A stretch of DNA of 64,000 nucleotides from NCBI GenBank assembly GCA_963761705.1, contig CAVXHK010000003.1, forward strand, positions 1 through 64,000. The letters run 5' to 3'. The notes under the pieces were generated by a model. That model did no database searches. It worked only from the letters and a program-made list of their open reading frames with translations, and was not told the origin of the DNA. This stretch comes from CAVVKW01 sp963761705. Its GTDB lineage: Bacteria; Verrucomicrobiota; Verrucomicrobiia; Chthoniobacterales; JAATET01. Positions within the stretch are counted from its first letter, which is position 1; every line of letters begins with the position of its first letter. Positions 45,878-54,447 of this stretch are shown piece by piece. The position numbers and the translations under genes are program-made.

Positions 45878-46404
45878 GATGGCCAAAGGCTATCGACACC
45901 GAGCGTTTGCGCCCAGCGTTTGATGATTGAATCATCGTATCCGCTGGCGATGAGGTTGCGGACGTCGTGAAGCTGGCGGTCGGATTCTGAATCTTTAGCC
46001 CACACGAGTTTGGAGAGGATGAGGTCCTCTTTGCTGACGATCCACGTTTCGAAATCGGTCACCGTGATTTGTTGGCGTCTCTGGAATTCTTCGTGGCGGT
46101 AGGGTGTTGATTTCCGGACGATGCAGTCCACTTTGATCACGCTTTCGTTGTGGATTAGATTGAACATCCACTCGTCGCGAATGGATTCGGCGACGGCGTC
46201 GGGTGAGACGTAGTAGTCTGGATCGAACAAACGAACGATGGTTCCTGCGTTCGACGGAACGAGCGCGACGACGATGTCGATGTCTCGGGTCATGCGCGGC
46301 TCGGCGTAGTAGTTCATCGCCATTGAGCCGGTGAGCATGTAGTCGATGCCGGCCGCGCTGAGTTTCTGGGAAACGTCGCGGACGATATCGAGCTCGGATA
46401 GCAT
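45865..46404 (-). CDS. Nucleotidyltransferase-fold protein (AbiEii/minimal NTase-like)
   Basis: 179 residues. The N-terminus has the nucleotidyltransferase pattern GIDYMLTGSMAMNYYAEPRMTRDIDIVVAL: the Gly-Ser motif followed by the Asp-x-Asp pair (DIDIV) that binds metal. The remainder includes VDCIVRKSTPYRHEEFQRR and EDLILSKLVWAKDSESDRQLHDVRNLI, typical of this uncharacterised group. Related NTases act as toxins in type IV or MNT-type toxin-antitoxin systems or modify tRNA. It overlaps a small partner gene and lies 10 bases upstream of the carB stop region, at the right end of the accessory island. Confidence 0.7.
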   Translation of the reverse strand: MLSELDIVRDVSQKLSAAGIDYMLTGSMAMNYYAEPRMTRDIDIVVALVPSNAGTIVRLFDPDYYVSPDAVAESIRDEWMFNLIHNESVIKVDCIVRKSTPYRHEEFQRRQQITVTDFETWIVSKEDLILSKLVWAKDSESDRQLHDVRNLIASGYDDSIIKRWAQTLGVDSLWPSCLS

Positions 46405-46414
46405 GGTGGGTCGC

Positions 46415-49400
46415 CTACGCGTGGTATTCCTGCAGACTTTTCACTTCGAGCGGCTTCTCCTTCAGGGACCGGATGGCGGCGACGCTGGCTTGGGCGCCGC
46501 GGACGGTGGTCATGGTGGCGATGCGGTTCGCTACGGCGAGGGAGCGGATTTTCATTTCGTCGATCCGGGGTTGGGTGCCCGATGGCGTATTAATGATGAA
46601 CTGGATCTCGCCGTTTTTGATCATGTCCAGGCAGTTTGGGCGGCCTTCGTTGAGGCGGAAGAGGTTTTCGGCTTTCACGCCGGCTTCGGCGAGGGCGGCT
46701 TGGGTGCCGGCGGTCGCGTAGAGCGTGAAGCCGAGTTCGGCGAACTCCTTGGCCACCGGGATGATGGCGGGTTTATCGCTGTCGCGGACGCTGAGGAAGA
46801 CGTTGCCGCTCTCGGGGAGGGCGGGTTGCGCGGACATCTGGGCTTTCGCGTAGGCGAGGCCGAAGTCGGCGTCGATGCCCATGACTTCGCCGGTGGATCG
46901 CATTTCCGGTCCGAGGGTGATGTCGGTGCCGGGGAATTTGATGAACGGGAAGACGGCTTCCTTCACGCTGAAGTGGGTGGGGATGATTTCTTCGAGGAAG
47001 CCGAGTTCCTTGAGGGTCTTGCCGGCCATGATCTTGGCGGCGAGCTTGGGGAGGGGGACGCCGATGGCCTTGGACACGAACGGGGCGGTGCGGGAGGCGC
47101 GGGGGTTGACTTCGATGACGTAGAGTTCGTCGTCCTTCACGGCGAATTGGACGTTCATGAGTCCGCGGACCTCGAGTTCCTTCGCCATGGCCTTGGTGGC
47201 GTCTTTGATCTCGGCGAGGATTTTGTCGCTGAGTGAGAAGGACGGGATGACGCAGGCGGAGTCGCCGGAGTGGATGCCGGCTTGTTCGATGTGCTCCATG
47301 ACGCCGCCGATGACGCAGTCGGTGCCGTCGGTGATGCAGTCGACGTCGATCTCGGTGGCGTCTTCGAGGAAGCGGTCGATGAGGACGGGGCGCTCGGGTG
47401 AGGCTTCGACGGCGGTGTTGAGGTATTGGCGGAGATTGGACTCGGTGTAGACGATTTCCATCGCGCGGCCGCCGAGGACGAAGGAGGGGCGGACGAGGAC
47501 GGGGTAGCCGACGCGGTCGGCGATGGCGACGGCTTCGTCTTCGTTGGTGGCGGTGGCGCCGATGGTTTGCTGCAGGCCGAGCTTGTCCAACATGGCGGCG
47601 AAGAATTTGCGGTCCTCGGCTTTTTCGATGCTGGCGGGTTGGGTGCCGATGATGGTGCAGCCGTTGGCCTGGAGGTCGGCGGCGAGGTTGAGCGGGGTCT
47701 GGCCGCCGAACTGGACGATGACGGCGTCGCACTCTTCGGCCTCGTAGATGTTGAGGACGTCTTCGAGGGTGAGGGGTTCGAAGAAGAGCTTGTCCGAGGT
47801 GTCGTAGTCGGTGGAGACGGTCTCGGGGTTGCTGTTGACCATGATGGTCTCCCAGCCTTCGTCCTTGAGCGCGAAGGCGGCGTGGACGCAGCAGTAGTCG
47901 AATTCGATGCCCTGGCCGATGCGGTTGGAGCCGCCGCCGAGGATCATGACTTTCTTTTTGTCCGAGGCGCGGATTTCGTTTTCGTCGCCGTAGGTGCTGT
48001 AGAAGTAGGGCGTGTAGGCCTCGAACTCGGCGGCGCAGGTGTCGACGAGGCGGTAGGTGGGGAGGAGGCCTTCGGACTTCCGGCGGGCGCGCATTTCGGC
48101 TTCCGGCTGGTCGTTGCACATGAAGGCGAGTTGGCGATCGGAGAAGCCGAGCTTCTTGAACTTCCGCAGGGGCAGGCCGCTGGGGGTGGTGCGCATCCAG
48201 GTCTCGGCGTCGACGATCTGCTTGAGATTGTGGAGGAACCAGGGGTCGATGCCGGAGAGGGCGTGGATCTGGTCGATGTCGAGGCCGGCGAGGAGGGCGT
48301 AGCGGATGAAGAAGATGCGGTCGACATTCGGCACGCGGAGCTTTTGCTCGATGAGGGCTATGTCGGGGGTGCCGTCGGAGTTCAGCGGTGGCTTGTCCTT
48401 GCCGTCCGCGCCGAAGCCGAAGCGGCCGATTTCCAGGGAGCGGATGGCCTTTTGGAACGATTCTTTAAATGTGCGGCCGATGGCCATGGCTTCGCCCACG
48501 CTCTTCATCTGGGTGGTGAGAGTGGCGTCGGCCTTGGGGAATTTCTCGAACGTGAAGCGCGGGATTTTCGTGACGACGTAGTCGATGGTCGGCTCGAAGC
48601 AGGCGGGGGTCTCGCGGGTGATGTCGTTCTGGAGTTCGTCCAGCGTGTAGCCGACGGCGAGCTTGGCGGCGATTTTCGCGATCGGGAATCCGGTGGCCTT
48701 CGAGGCGAGGGCGGAGGATCGGGAGACGCGGGGGTTCATCTCGATGACGATCATGCGACCGGTCTTCGGGTCGACGGAGAATTGGATGTTCGATCCGCCG
48801 GTCTCGACGCCGATGGCGCGGATGATGGCGAACGAGGCGTCGCGCATGGCCTGGTATTCCTTGTCGGTGAGCGTCTGGATGGGGGCGACGGTGATGGAGT
48901 CGCCGGTGTGGATGCCCATCGGGTCGAAATTTTCGATCGAGCAAATGACGACGCAGTTGTCGGCGCGGTCGCGGATGACCTCCATCTCGAATTCCTTCCA
49001 GCCGAGGAGGGATTCCTCGATGAGGACCTCGGTGGTGGGGGAGAGGTCGAGGCCGTGGCGGACGATGGATTCGAATTCGTCGCGGTTGTAGGCGATGCCG
49101 CCGCCGGAGCCGCCGAGGGTGTAGGCGGGGCGGATGATGAGCGGGAAGCGGCCGATGTCTTCGGCGACCTTCCAGCCTTCTTCCATGGAGTGAGCGGTGC
49201 CGGAGATGGGGATGTCGATACCGATCTCGACCATGATGTCCTTGAAGAGCTGGCGGTCCTCGCCGCGGCGGATGGCCTCGGCATTGGCGCCGATCATGCG
49301 GACGTTGTGGCGTTCGAGGGCGCCGTTGTGGAAGAGGTCCATGGCGCAATTCAGCGCGGTCTGGCCACCGAGGGTGGGGAGGAGGGCGTCGGGCTTCTCG

Positions 49401-49639
49401 CGCTCCATGATCTTCTCGACGATGGCGGGGGTGATGGGCTCGATGTAGGTGCGATCGGCGAACTCGGGATCGGTCATGATCGTCGCGGGGTTCGAGTTGA
49501 CGAGGACGACGGTGTAGCCTTCTTCCTTGAGGGCCTTGCAGGCCTGGACGCCGGAGTAGTCGAATTCGCAGCCCTGGCCGATGACGATGGGGCCGGAGCC
49601 GATGAGGAGGATCTTTTGGATGCTGGTGTCTTTGGGCAT
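46415..49639 (-). CDS. carB: Carbamoyl phosphate synthase, large subunit
   Basis: 1,074 residues, full length and intact. It has the duplicated ATP-grasp architecture: IQKILLIGSGPIVIGQGCEFDYSGVQACKAL in the first half and KKVMILGGGSNRIGQGIEFDYCCVHAAFAL in the second, each with TLGGQTALN/QFGGQTPLN and metal-binding EMNPRVSRSSALASKATGFPIAKIA and VNPRASRTAPFVSKAIGVPL. The C-terminal MGS-like allosteric domain follows. It makes carbamoyl phosphate for pyrimidines and arginine. carA is not adjacent. The island to its left ends here. Confidence 0.97.
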   Translation of the reverse strand: MPKDTSIQKILLIGSGPIVIGQGCEFDYSGVQACKALKEEGYTVVLVNSNPATIMTDPEFADRTYIEPITPAIVEKIMEREKPDALLPTLGGQTALNCAMDLFHNGALERHNVRMIGANAEAIRRGEDRQLFKDIMVEIGIDIPISGTAHSMEEGWKVAEDIGRFPLIIRPAYTLGGSGGGIAYNRDEFESIVRHGLDLSPTTEVLIEESLLGWKEFEMEVIRDRADNCVVICSIENFDPMGIHTGDSITVAPIQTLTDKEYQAMRDASFAIIRAIGVETGGSNIQFSVDPKTGRMIVIEMNPRVSRSSALASKATGFPIAKIAAKLAVGYTLDELQNDITRETPACFEPTIDYVVTKIPRFTFEKFPKADATLTTQMKSVGEAMAIGRTFKESFQKAIRSLEIGRFGFGADGKDKPPLNSDGTPDIALIEQKLRVPNVDRIFFIRYALLAGLDIDQIHALSGIDPWFLHNLKQIVDAETWMRTTPSGLPLRKFKKLGFSDRQLAFMCNDQPEAEMRARRKSEGLLPTYRLVDTCAAEFEAYTPYFYSTYGDENEIRASDKKKVMILGGGSNRIGQGIEFDYCCVHAAFALKDEGWETIMVNSNPETVSTDYDTSDKLFFEPLTLEDVLNIYEAEECDAVIVQFGGQTPLNLAADLQANGCTIIGTQPASIEKAEDRKFFAAMLDKLGLQQTIGATATNEDEAVAIADRVGYPVLVRPSFVLGGRAMEIVYTESNLRQYLNTAVEASPERPVLIDRFLEDATEIDVDCITDGTDCVIGGVMEHIEQAGIHSGDSACVIPSFSLSDKILAEIKDATKAMAKELEVRGLMNVQFAVKDDELYVIEVNPRASRTAPFVSKAIGVPLPKLAAKIMAGKTLKELGFLEEIIPTHFSVKEAVFPFIKFPGTDITLGPEMRSTGEVMGIDADFGLAYAKAQMSAQPALPESGNVFLSVRDSDKPAIIPVAKEFAELGFTLYATAGTQAALAEAGVKAENLFRLNEGRPNCLDMIKNGEIQFIINTPSGTQPRIDEMKIRSLAVANRIATMTTVRGAQASVAAIRSLKEKPLEVKSLQEYHA

Positions 49640-49889
49640 GGCGAGCTGGCCTATTTTTTAGACGGGATTTACGGGATTTGCAGGACTGGTGCGGCGGAGA
49701 TTAGGGGAACCGGGGTGGGAGGGGCAAAGGGAAAGGCTGGCGGAGCCAAGGCGTCGTTGGATTTGACCGCGACGGTGCCGCGGGGCCGTGGGGTTCTCAG
49801 ACCCGCGTTCCGCTGCGAATAGACAATTTCCCAGCTTCGTCACAGCGGCTTCTGACCGATGTCACGACGGATGAGGTCCTGGCTCGTGC

Positions 49890-50325
49890 TTAGCTGCCGA
49901 TGGGATCGACGGTCGGGGTGGCGGTTGGCTCGGGAGTTGGTTCGGGAGTCATGGCCGGGGTCGGCTCGACGTTCTCGGCCGGAGTTGCCGTGGGGACTTC
50001 TTTTTTGGCGTCGTTGGTGATCACCTCGTCGGCGAGTTGGCGCATGCTGTCCATGGCGTCAGACCCGGCCTCGCTGGCGGCGGCTCCGGCCTGGGTGGCC
50101 AGATCGCCGATTTTTTCACCGGCTTCTTTGGCGGCGGCGCTGGACTTGGCAGCGGCGTCCTGGAGGGCGTTGCCGGTGGTTTCGGCGGCGTCTTCGATGC
50201 GCTCGGAGAAGCTCGGGAGTCGGGCTTGCGACCGGGGACTCGTCGACGGTGCTGGGCTTTGGATCGCAGGCGGTCAGGGCGAGCGCGGTGGCTCCAGCGA
50301 GAAGGAACGGGGCTTTGATTTTCAT
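49890..50325 (-). CDS. Small Ala/Glu-rich lipoprotein (frameshifted)
   Basis: The N-terminal signal MKIKAPFLLAGATALALTACD ends in a lipobox (LTAC), so the product is a lipoprotein. After about 34 residues the frame is lost. A shifted frame continues SERIEDAAETTGNALQDAA, then AAAKEAGEKIGDLATQAGA, then a Pro/Thr-rich end (MTPEPTPEPTATPTVDP). The middle is an Ala/Glu/Gly amphipathic helix of the LEA/YtxH kind. The span of 436 bases is one more than a codon multiple, so a single inserted base at about 50,205-50,235 explains the break. Confidence 0.65.
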
Positions 50326-50360
50326 GAGGAGGCTGAGTTTGTCGGGGGCGTTGGGAATCG

Positions 50361-52211
50361 TCAAGTTGCGGTCCGGGCGATGCGTGCTTTTGCGTCGGCG
50401 TGGAGCGCGGACCAGAGGGACGAGAGCGTTTCGCCGATGGTAGTTTTGGTTGCGGGGAGTTCGGCGGAGGGAAGGGGCGCGGTGCGGGCGAAGAGGTAGT
50501 ATTTGATCTTCGGTTCGGTGCCGGAGGGGCGGATGGCGACGCGGAGGGTGTCGCCGAGCGTGAAGGTGAGCATGGCTTCCTTGGGGAGGCACTCGCCGTC
50601 GGCGTCGAGGATGTCTTCGTGCGCGAAATCGCGGGCGGCGGTGACGGGGTGGCCGTCGATCTCGGTCGGCGGGTCGGCGGTGTAGGACTCGACCAAGGCA
50701 CGAATTTGGCGGGCTCCTTCGGCTCCTTCGAGGGTGAGTGATTCGCTGCGTTCGGCGTGATAGCCGAACTCGGCGTAGATCTCGTCGAGGAGGGTGTGGA
50801 GCGTGAGACCGCGCGATTGGGCGTAGGCGGCGACCTCGCAGATCATCGCGACGGCGGCGTTGCCGTCCTTGTCGCGAACGAACGTTGCGCCGCCGTAGCC
50901 GTAGCTTTCCTCGCCGCCGAAGACGAAGATGGCATCGGTGGATTCGTAGGCGGCGAGTTTGGCGCCGATGTATTTGAAACCGGTGAGCGTCTCGACGCAG
51001 CGGAGGCCGAACTTGGCGGCGATGGCGGCTTGGAGGTCAGTGGTGACAAAGGTCTTGATGATGACGCCGCGACTGGCGGTGGCGGGGGTGAGGCGGCCCG
51101 TTTCGAGAAATTTGGTGGCGCGATACCACGCCATGAGGGAGCCGAGCTGATTGCCGGTGAGCAGGGCAAGGGTGCCGCTCGCGGCGCGGGCGGCTGCTCC
51201 CATGCGGTCGTCGTCGGGATCGGTGGCGAGGACGAGGTCGGCGTGCTCGCGCTCGGCTTGGGCGATGGCGAGGGAGAGCGCCTCGGCATTTTCGGGATTT
51301 GGCGAGGCGACGGTGGGGAAATCGCCGTCGGGTTCGGCCTGCTCGGCGACGGTGGTGAAATCGCAGCCGAGGCGGGTGAGGAGCGGTTCGATGATCGCTC
51401 CGCCGACGCCGTGGAGGGCGCTGTAGACGACTTTGAGGGGCTGATCGCGGACGAGGTCGCGGTCGAGGATGAGGGTCTCGAGTTGATCGAGGTAGGCTTC
51501 GTCGATGGCGGAGCCGAGCGGGTGAATGGTGCCGCGTTCGGCGGGCGGGACGGGATCGAATCGTTCGCTGGTGACGGCGTTGACGCGGTCGCTGATGCCG
51601 GTGGCGTGGGGTTCGACGATCTGGCCGCCGTCGGCGAAGTAGACTTTGTAACCGTTGTAGGCGGGGGGATTGTGGCTGGCGGTGAGGTTGATGCCGGCGG
51701 TCGCACCGGTCTCTCGGACGGCGAAGGACAGTTCGGGGGTGGAGCGGGGAGCCGAAAAGAGGAGGGCATCGCAGCCGAGGTCGGTGATGATGCGGGCGGC
51801 GGATTCGGCGAAGGCGCGGGAGAAATGACGGGTGTCGTGGGCGATGCAGATGGACGGGCGGCCGGGGCGCTGCCCGCGGGCGTGGTCGTCGAGGACGTAG
51901 GCGGTGAGGCCCTGGGTGGCGCGGCTGACGTTGAGGAAATTCATCGCGTTCGTGCCGACGCAGGGGTGCTCGGGGGGGGCGCCGGCGGGGGCGTCACCCC
52001 GCTCGGCGGCGGTGACGGTGCGGCCGATCGTGCGTCCGCGGAGGCCGCCGGTGCCGAAGGCGAGGTGGCGGTAGAAGCGGTCGTCGAGTTCCGTCCAATC
52101 TGCGGCGGCCACGAGTTCGGTGACGACCCGCTCCGGGAGCGGGGAGTCGGTCGCGGCGAGAAGGGCGTGGATGTTTGCGGCGCTGGAGGGGAGGAGTTTG
52201 TCGAGGTTCAT
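50361..52211 (-). CDS. Phosphoglucomutase/phosphomannomutase family phosphohexomutase
   Basis: 616 residues from ATG 52,211. All four active-site loops are visible: the phosphoserine loop LTASHNPPAYNGYKVYFADGG, the metal loop DPDDDRMG, the sugar loop GGEESYGYGG and the phosphate loop RPSGTEPKIKYYLF. The length and the N-terminal FGTGGLRGRTIG resemble the PGM2-type phospho-sugar mutases. It interconverts hexose 1- and 6-phosphates. Its ATG overlaps the stop of the HAD gene (ATGA). The open frame continues far upstream, but that part is antisense-like and Arg/Pro-rich. Confidence 0.92.
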   Translation of the reverse strand: MNLDKLLPSSAANIHALLAATDSPLPERVVTELVAAADWTELDDRFYRHLAFGTGGLRGRTIGRTVTAAERGDAPAGAPPEHPCVGTNAMNFLNVSRATQGLTAYVLDDHARGQRPGRPSICIAHDTRHFSRAFAESAARIITDLGCDALLFSAPRSTPELSFAVRETGATAGINLTASHNPPAYNGYKVYFADGGQIVEPHATGISDRVNAVTSERFDPVPPAERGTIHPLGSAIDEAYLDQLETLILDRDLVRDQPLKVVYSALHGVGGAIIEPLLTRLGCDFTTVAEQAEPDGDFPTVASPNPENAEALSLAIAQAEREHADLVLATDPDDDRMGAAARAASGTLALLTGNQLGSLMAWYRATKFLETGRLTPATASRGVIIKTFVTTDLQAAIAAKFGLRCVETLTGFKYIGAKLAAYESTDAIFVFGGEESYGYGGATFVRDKDGNAAVAMICEVAAYAQSRGLTLHTLLDEIYAEFGYHAERSESLTLEGAEGARQIRALVESYTADPPTEIDGHPVTAARDFAHEDILDADGECLPKEAMLTFTLGDTLRVAIRPSGTEPKIKYYLFARTAPLPSAELPATKTTIGETLSSLWSALHADAKARIARTAT

Positions 52212-53191
52212 GCGAGGAGGTAGGCGGGGAGTTCGGTGACGTCGGCGAGGCAGTGCTCGGCTCCGGCGGCGGTGAGGGTCTCGCGGGCGGCGGCTCCGGC
52301 GGGCCCCGTGAGCACGCCGATGGGCCGTGCTCCGATGGCGACCGCTGCGGTGAGGTCGCCGACGGTGTCGCCGACGATGAGGGTGTCCGGGGCTGGGGGA
52401 GGGTCTGATTGCGCGATGAGGGTAGCGGTTTCCGCTTCCGGAAAAATGGCTCGGAGGAACTGGTAGGGGTGCGGCTTGGAGAGGTGGGTGCCGGGGTGGT
52501 TGGCTTCGGCGGCGGCGACTTCGTCGTGGGTGACGATCGGGTCGAAGAATTCGGCGAGGCCGAAGCGGGCGAGGGTGGGGAGGAGTTCGGCGCGGGTGCG
52601 ACCGGTGGCGACGGCGAGGTGGTGGCCTTCCGCTTGGAGCGCGCGGAGGGTGGTGGCGATGCGGTCGGGCGGGAGGATGAGATCCTCGTTCGCGATGAGG
52701 CCGGGGCGGTCGAGGGTGCCGTTGAACCAGGCTTGGAAATGGCGGAAGAGCCATTGCCAGACGGGCCCTTGGCGGGCGAATTGGTCGGTCGGGGCGAGGT
52801 GGGCGAGAAGTTCGAAGCCCTGACGGGGGGCGGCGTGGTCGAGGCCTTCGGTGAGAAGTTCGTTGAGGTCGGGGGTGAGGCCGCGCGGCCAGTCGCAGGG
52901 GGTGGGCGGGCCGTCGGTGTCCCAGTTGATGGCGGCGATGCGGAGGCCGTTGGCGGGGTCGTGGGTGGCGAGGCGGCGGATGAGGGTGAGCGCGGCGAGG
53001 TGGCAGAGGTCCCAATTCGTGTTGATGCGGGCGGCTTTTGCGCGGGCGATGACGGTGAGATCGAGGGTGATCGGGGCGGGTTTGCGGCGGTCGCCGAGGA
53101 AGGTGGCGAGGTCCTGGAGGGCGTGGGCGGCGGCGTGCCAATAGCCGCGCTCCGAGGTGATGACGCCGTCCAGGTCGAAGATGATCTTCAT
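52208..53191 (-). CDS. HAD-superfamily phosphatase
   Basis: About 327 residues from ATG 53,191 (MKIIFDLDGVITSERGYW). The nucleophile motif DLDG is at residues 6-9. A large helical cap insertion of roughly 150 residues follows, then motif II (AVATGRTR), the Lys of motif III (SKPHPYQF) and motif IV LIVGDTVGDLTAA. The cap is longer than in phosphoglycolate phosphatases, so the substrate is not predictable. It overlaps the kinase stop and the phosphomutase start by four bases each. Confidence 0.85.
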   Translation of the reverse strand: MKIIFDLDGVITSERGYWHAAAHALQDLATFLGDRRKPAPITLDLTVIARAKAARINTNWDLCHLAALTLIRRLATHDPANGLRIAAINWDTDGPPTPCDWPRGLTPDLNELLTEGLDHAAPRQGFELLAHLAPTDQFARQGPVWQWLFRHFQAWFNGTLDRPGLIANEDLILPPDRIATTLRALQAEGHHLAVATGRTRAELLPTLARFGLAEFFDPIVTHDEVAAAEANHPGTHLSKPHPYQFLRAIFPEAETATLIAQSDPPPAPDTLIVGDTVGDLTAAVAIGARPIGVLTGPAGAAARETLTAAGAEHCLADVTELPAYLLA

Positions 53192-54447
53192 GATTGCGGA
53201 GCGATTCGTTTCAGGAAGTTGGTGATGAGGTCGTCGCTTTTTTCGCAGGGGGACCCGCACGTGAGGGCGATCGAGAGGCCGAGGAGGGAGGTGGTCGGGT
53301 TATGGCGGGCGGCGTTTGCGGTGAGGTTCATCACGAGGGTTGGGCAGCAGAAGAGGGCGAGGCGGACGTATTGCTGCCAGTTCGGGTGATCCGGCGCGAC
53401 TCTTTGGAGAAGGGGTTTCCAGATTTGTTCCTCTTTGGTTTGAAGGAATTGCCGGCGGAGGGGCGTGAGCGTCCAGTCGTGGGTGACTTCCAGGGTTCCG
53501 TTGGTGAGTTGGGCCGTTGCTTGGGTCGTGGATTCCTCGGGGTGGTAGAGCCAGTCGGGGTGGGCGAGGATGTTGTGGAAGGTGGGCTTGATTTCGGCGA
53601 GGAGGGAGGGGAGGTGGGAGCCGGCGAAGGCGGGGTCGAAGGTGACCAAACGGTTGGGTTCCTGCCAGACGTTGGCGTTGTGGGCGTCGCCGTGGCCGAG
53701 AACTGCCGGGCAGGGGTCGGGCAGCTTGGCGGGGTCGAGGACGTCGATGGCTTCGGCGAAGAGTTGGCCGAGGGTTTTGTCGTAGAGCCGGTCGTTGATG
53801 CGCCAGCGCAGGGTGCTGAGTTCGGCCCACGGGAGGGGGCGAGCCAGGCCGGGGAAGTTAAACTCGGAGTCGAGGTAGAAGGAGCGAAGGCGACCGCCGG
53901 GGGTGGTGGTGCCTTCGTCGACCAAACGGTGGAAGAAGAGTTGGTGGAGCGACTCGGCGGCGGCTTGAGAGCGCGGGGCGGGGTGGAGGGTGTCGAGGTA
54001 GCTCTTGGCGACGTGGTGGTCGAGGTCGCGCTGGAGTCGGGCGAGGTGGGGGTCACCGTCCTCGTTGGCGCGGCAGGCGTCGGCGAGGCGGGCGTCGGAG
54101 CGGACCGCATAGAGAAGGATCGCTTCGCCGGGAAAGGTGCGGGCGGCGACGGGGACGTCGACGGGCCAGCCGGCGTCTTCGAGAAGCTTGCTGTTGTAAT
54201 ACTCGGCGACGCCCTTGGCTTCGTCCTCCTCTTGGTGAAATTTGAAGAAAAGGCGGTCGTGGCCCTCGGAGGGGGTGCGGAGAGTGAGGATGCCGTTGAC
54301 GGAGTTGAGACTGTAGCCGTCGGCGTTGAGGTCGGCGCGGGCGACGTCGAGTCCGAGCTTCTCTTTCAAGAACGGGATGAGAATGGCCGCGGCGGCGGGG
54401 CGGTCGCCCGCTGCGCTGAGGCGGCGGACTTCGGCGAGCGGGGTCAT
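53188..54447 (-). CDS. APH/choline kinase-like phosphotransferase
   Basis: 419 residues with a protein-kinase-like fold. The catalytic loop is VLGHGDAHNANVW (Asp as base) and the metal-binding motif is VTFDPAFAG. An N-terminal lobe has the nucleotide-binding strands and the FFKFHQEEDEAKGVAEYYNS segment with the likely Lys/Glu pair. Relatives phosphorylate sugars, aminoglycosides or lipids. Its position between hisD and a HAD phosphatase plus a phosphohexomutase favours a sugar substrate, but that is inference. Confidence 0.75.
   Translation of the reverse strand: MTPLAEVRRLSAAGDRPAAAAILIPFLKEKLGLDVARADLNADGYSLNSVNGILTLRTPSEGHDRLFFKFHQEEDEAKGVAEYYNSKLLEDAGWPVDVPVAARTFPGEAILLYAVRSDARLADACRANEDGDPHLARLQRDLDHHVAKSYLDTLHPAPRSQAAAESLHQLFFHRLVDEGTTTPGGRLRSFYLDSEFNFPGLARPLPWAELSTLRWRINDRLYDKTLGQLFAEAIDVLDPAKLPDPCPAVLGHGDAHNANVWQEPNRLVTFDPAFAGSHLPSLLAEIKPTFHNILAHPDWLYHPEESTTQATAQLTNGTLEVTHDWTLTPLRRQFLQTKEEQIWKPLLQRVAPDHPNWQQYVRLALFCCPTLVMNLTANAARHNPTTSLLGLSIALTCGSPCEKSDDLITNFLKRIAPQS

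Noticed and set aside
47426..49822. 798-codon plus-strand open frame antisense to carB
   Set aside because: It is rich in Gly, Val, Asp and Glu as expected for the complement of GC-rich coding DNA, and carB on the other strand is complete.
52212..53141. Long N-terminal extension of the phosphohexomutase frame
   Set aside because: The stretch is Arg/Pro/His-rich and overlaps the HAD phosphatase gene; homology starts at MNLDKLL, coupled to the HAD stop by ATGA.
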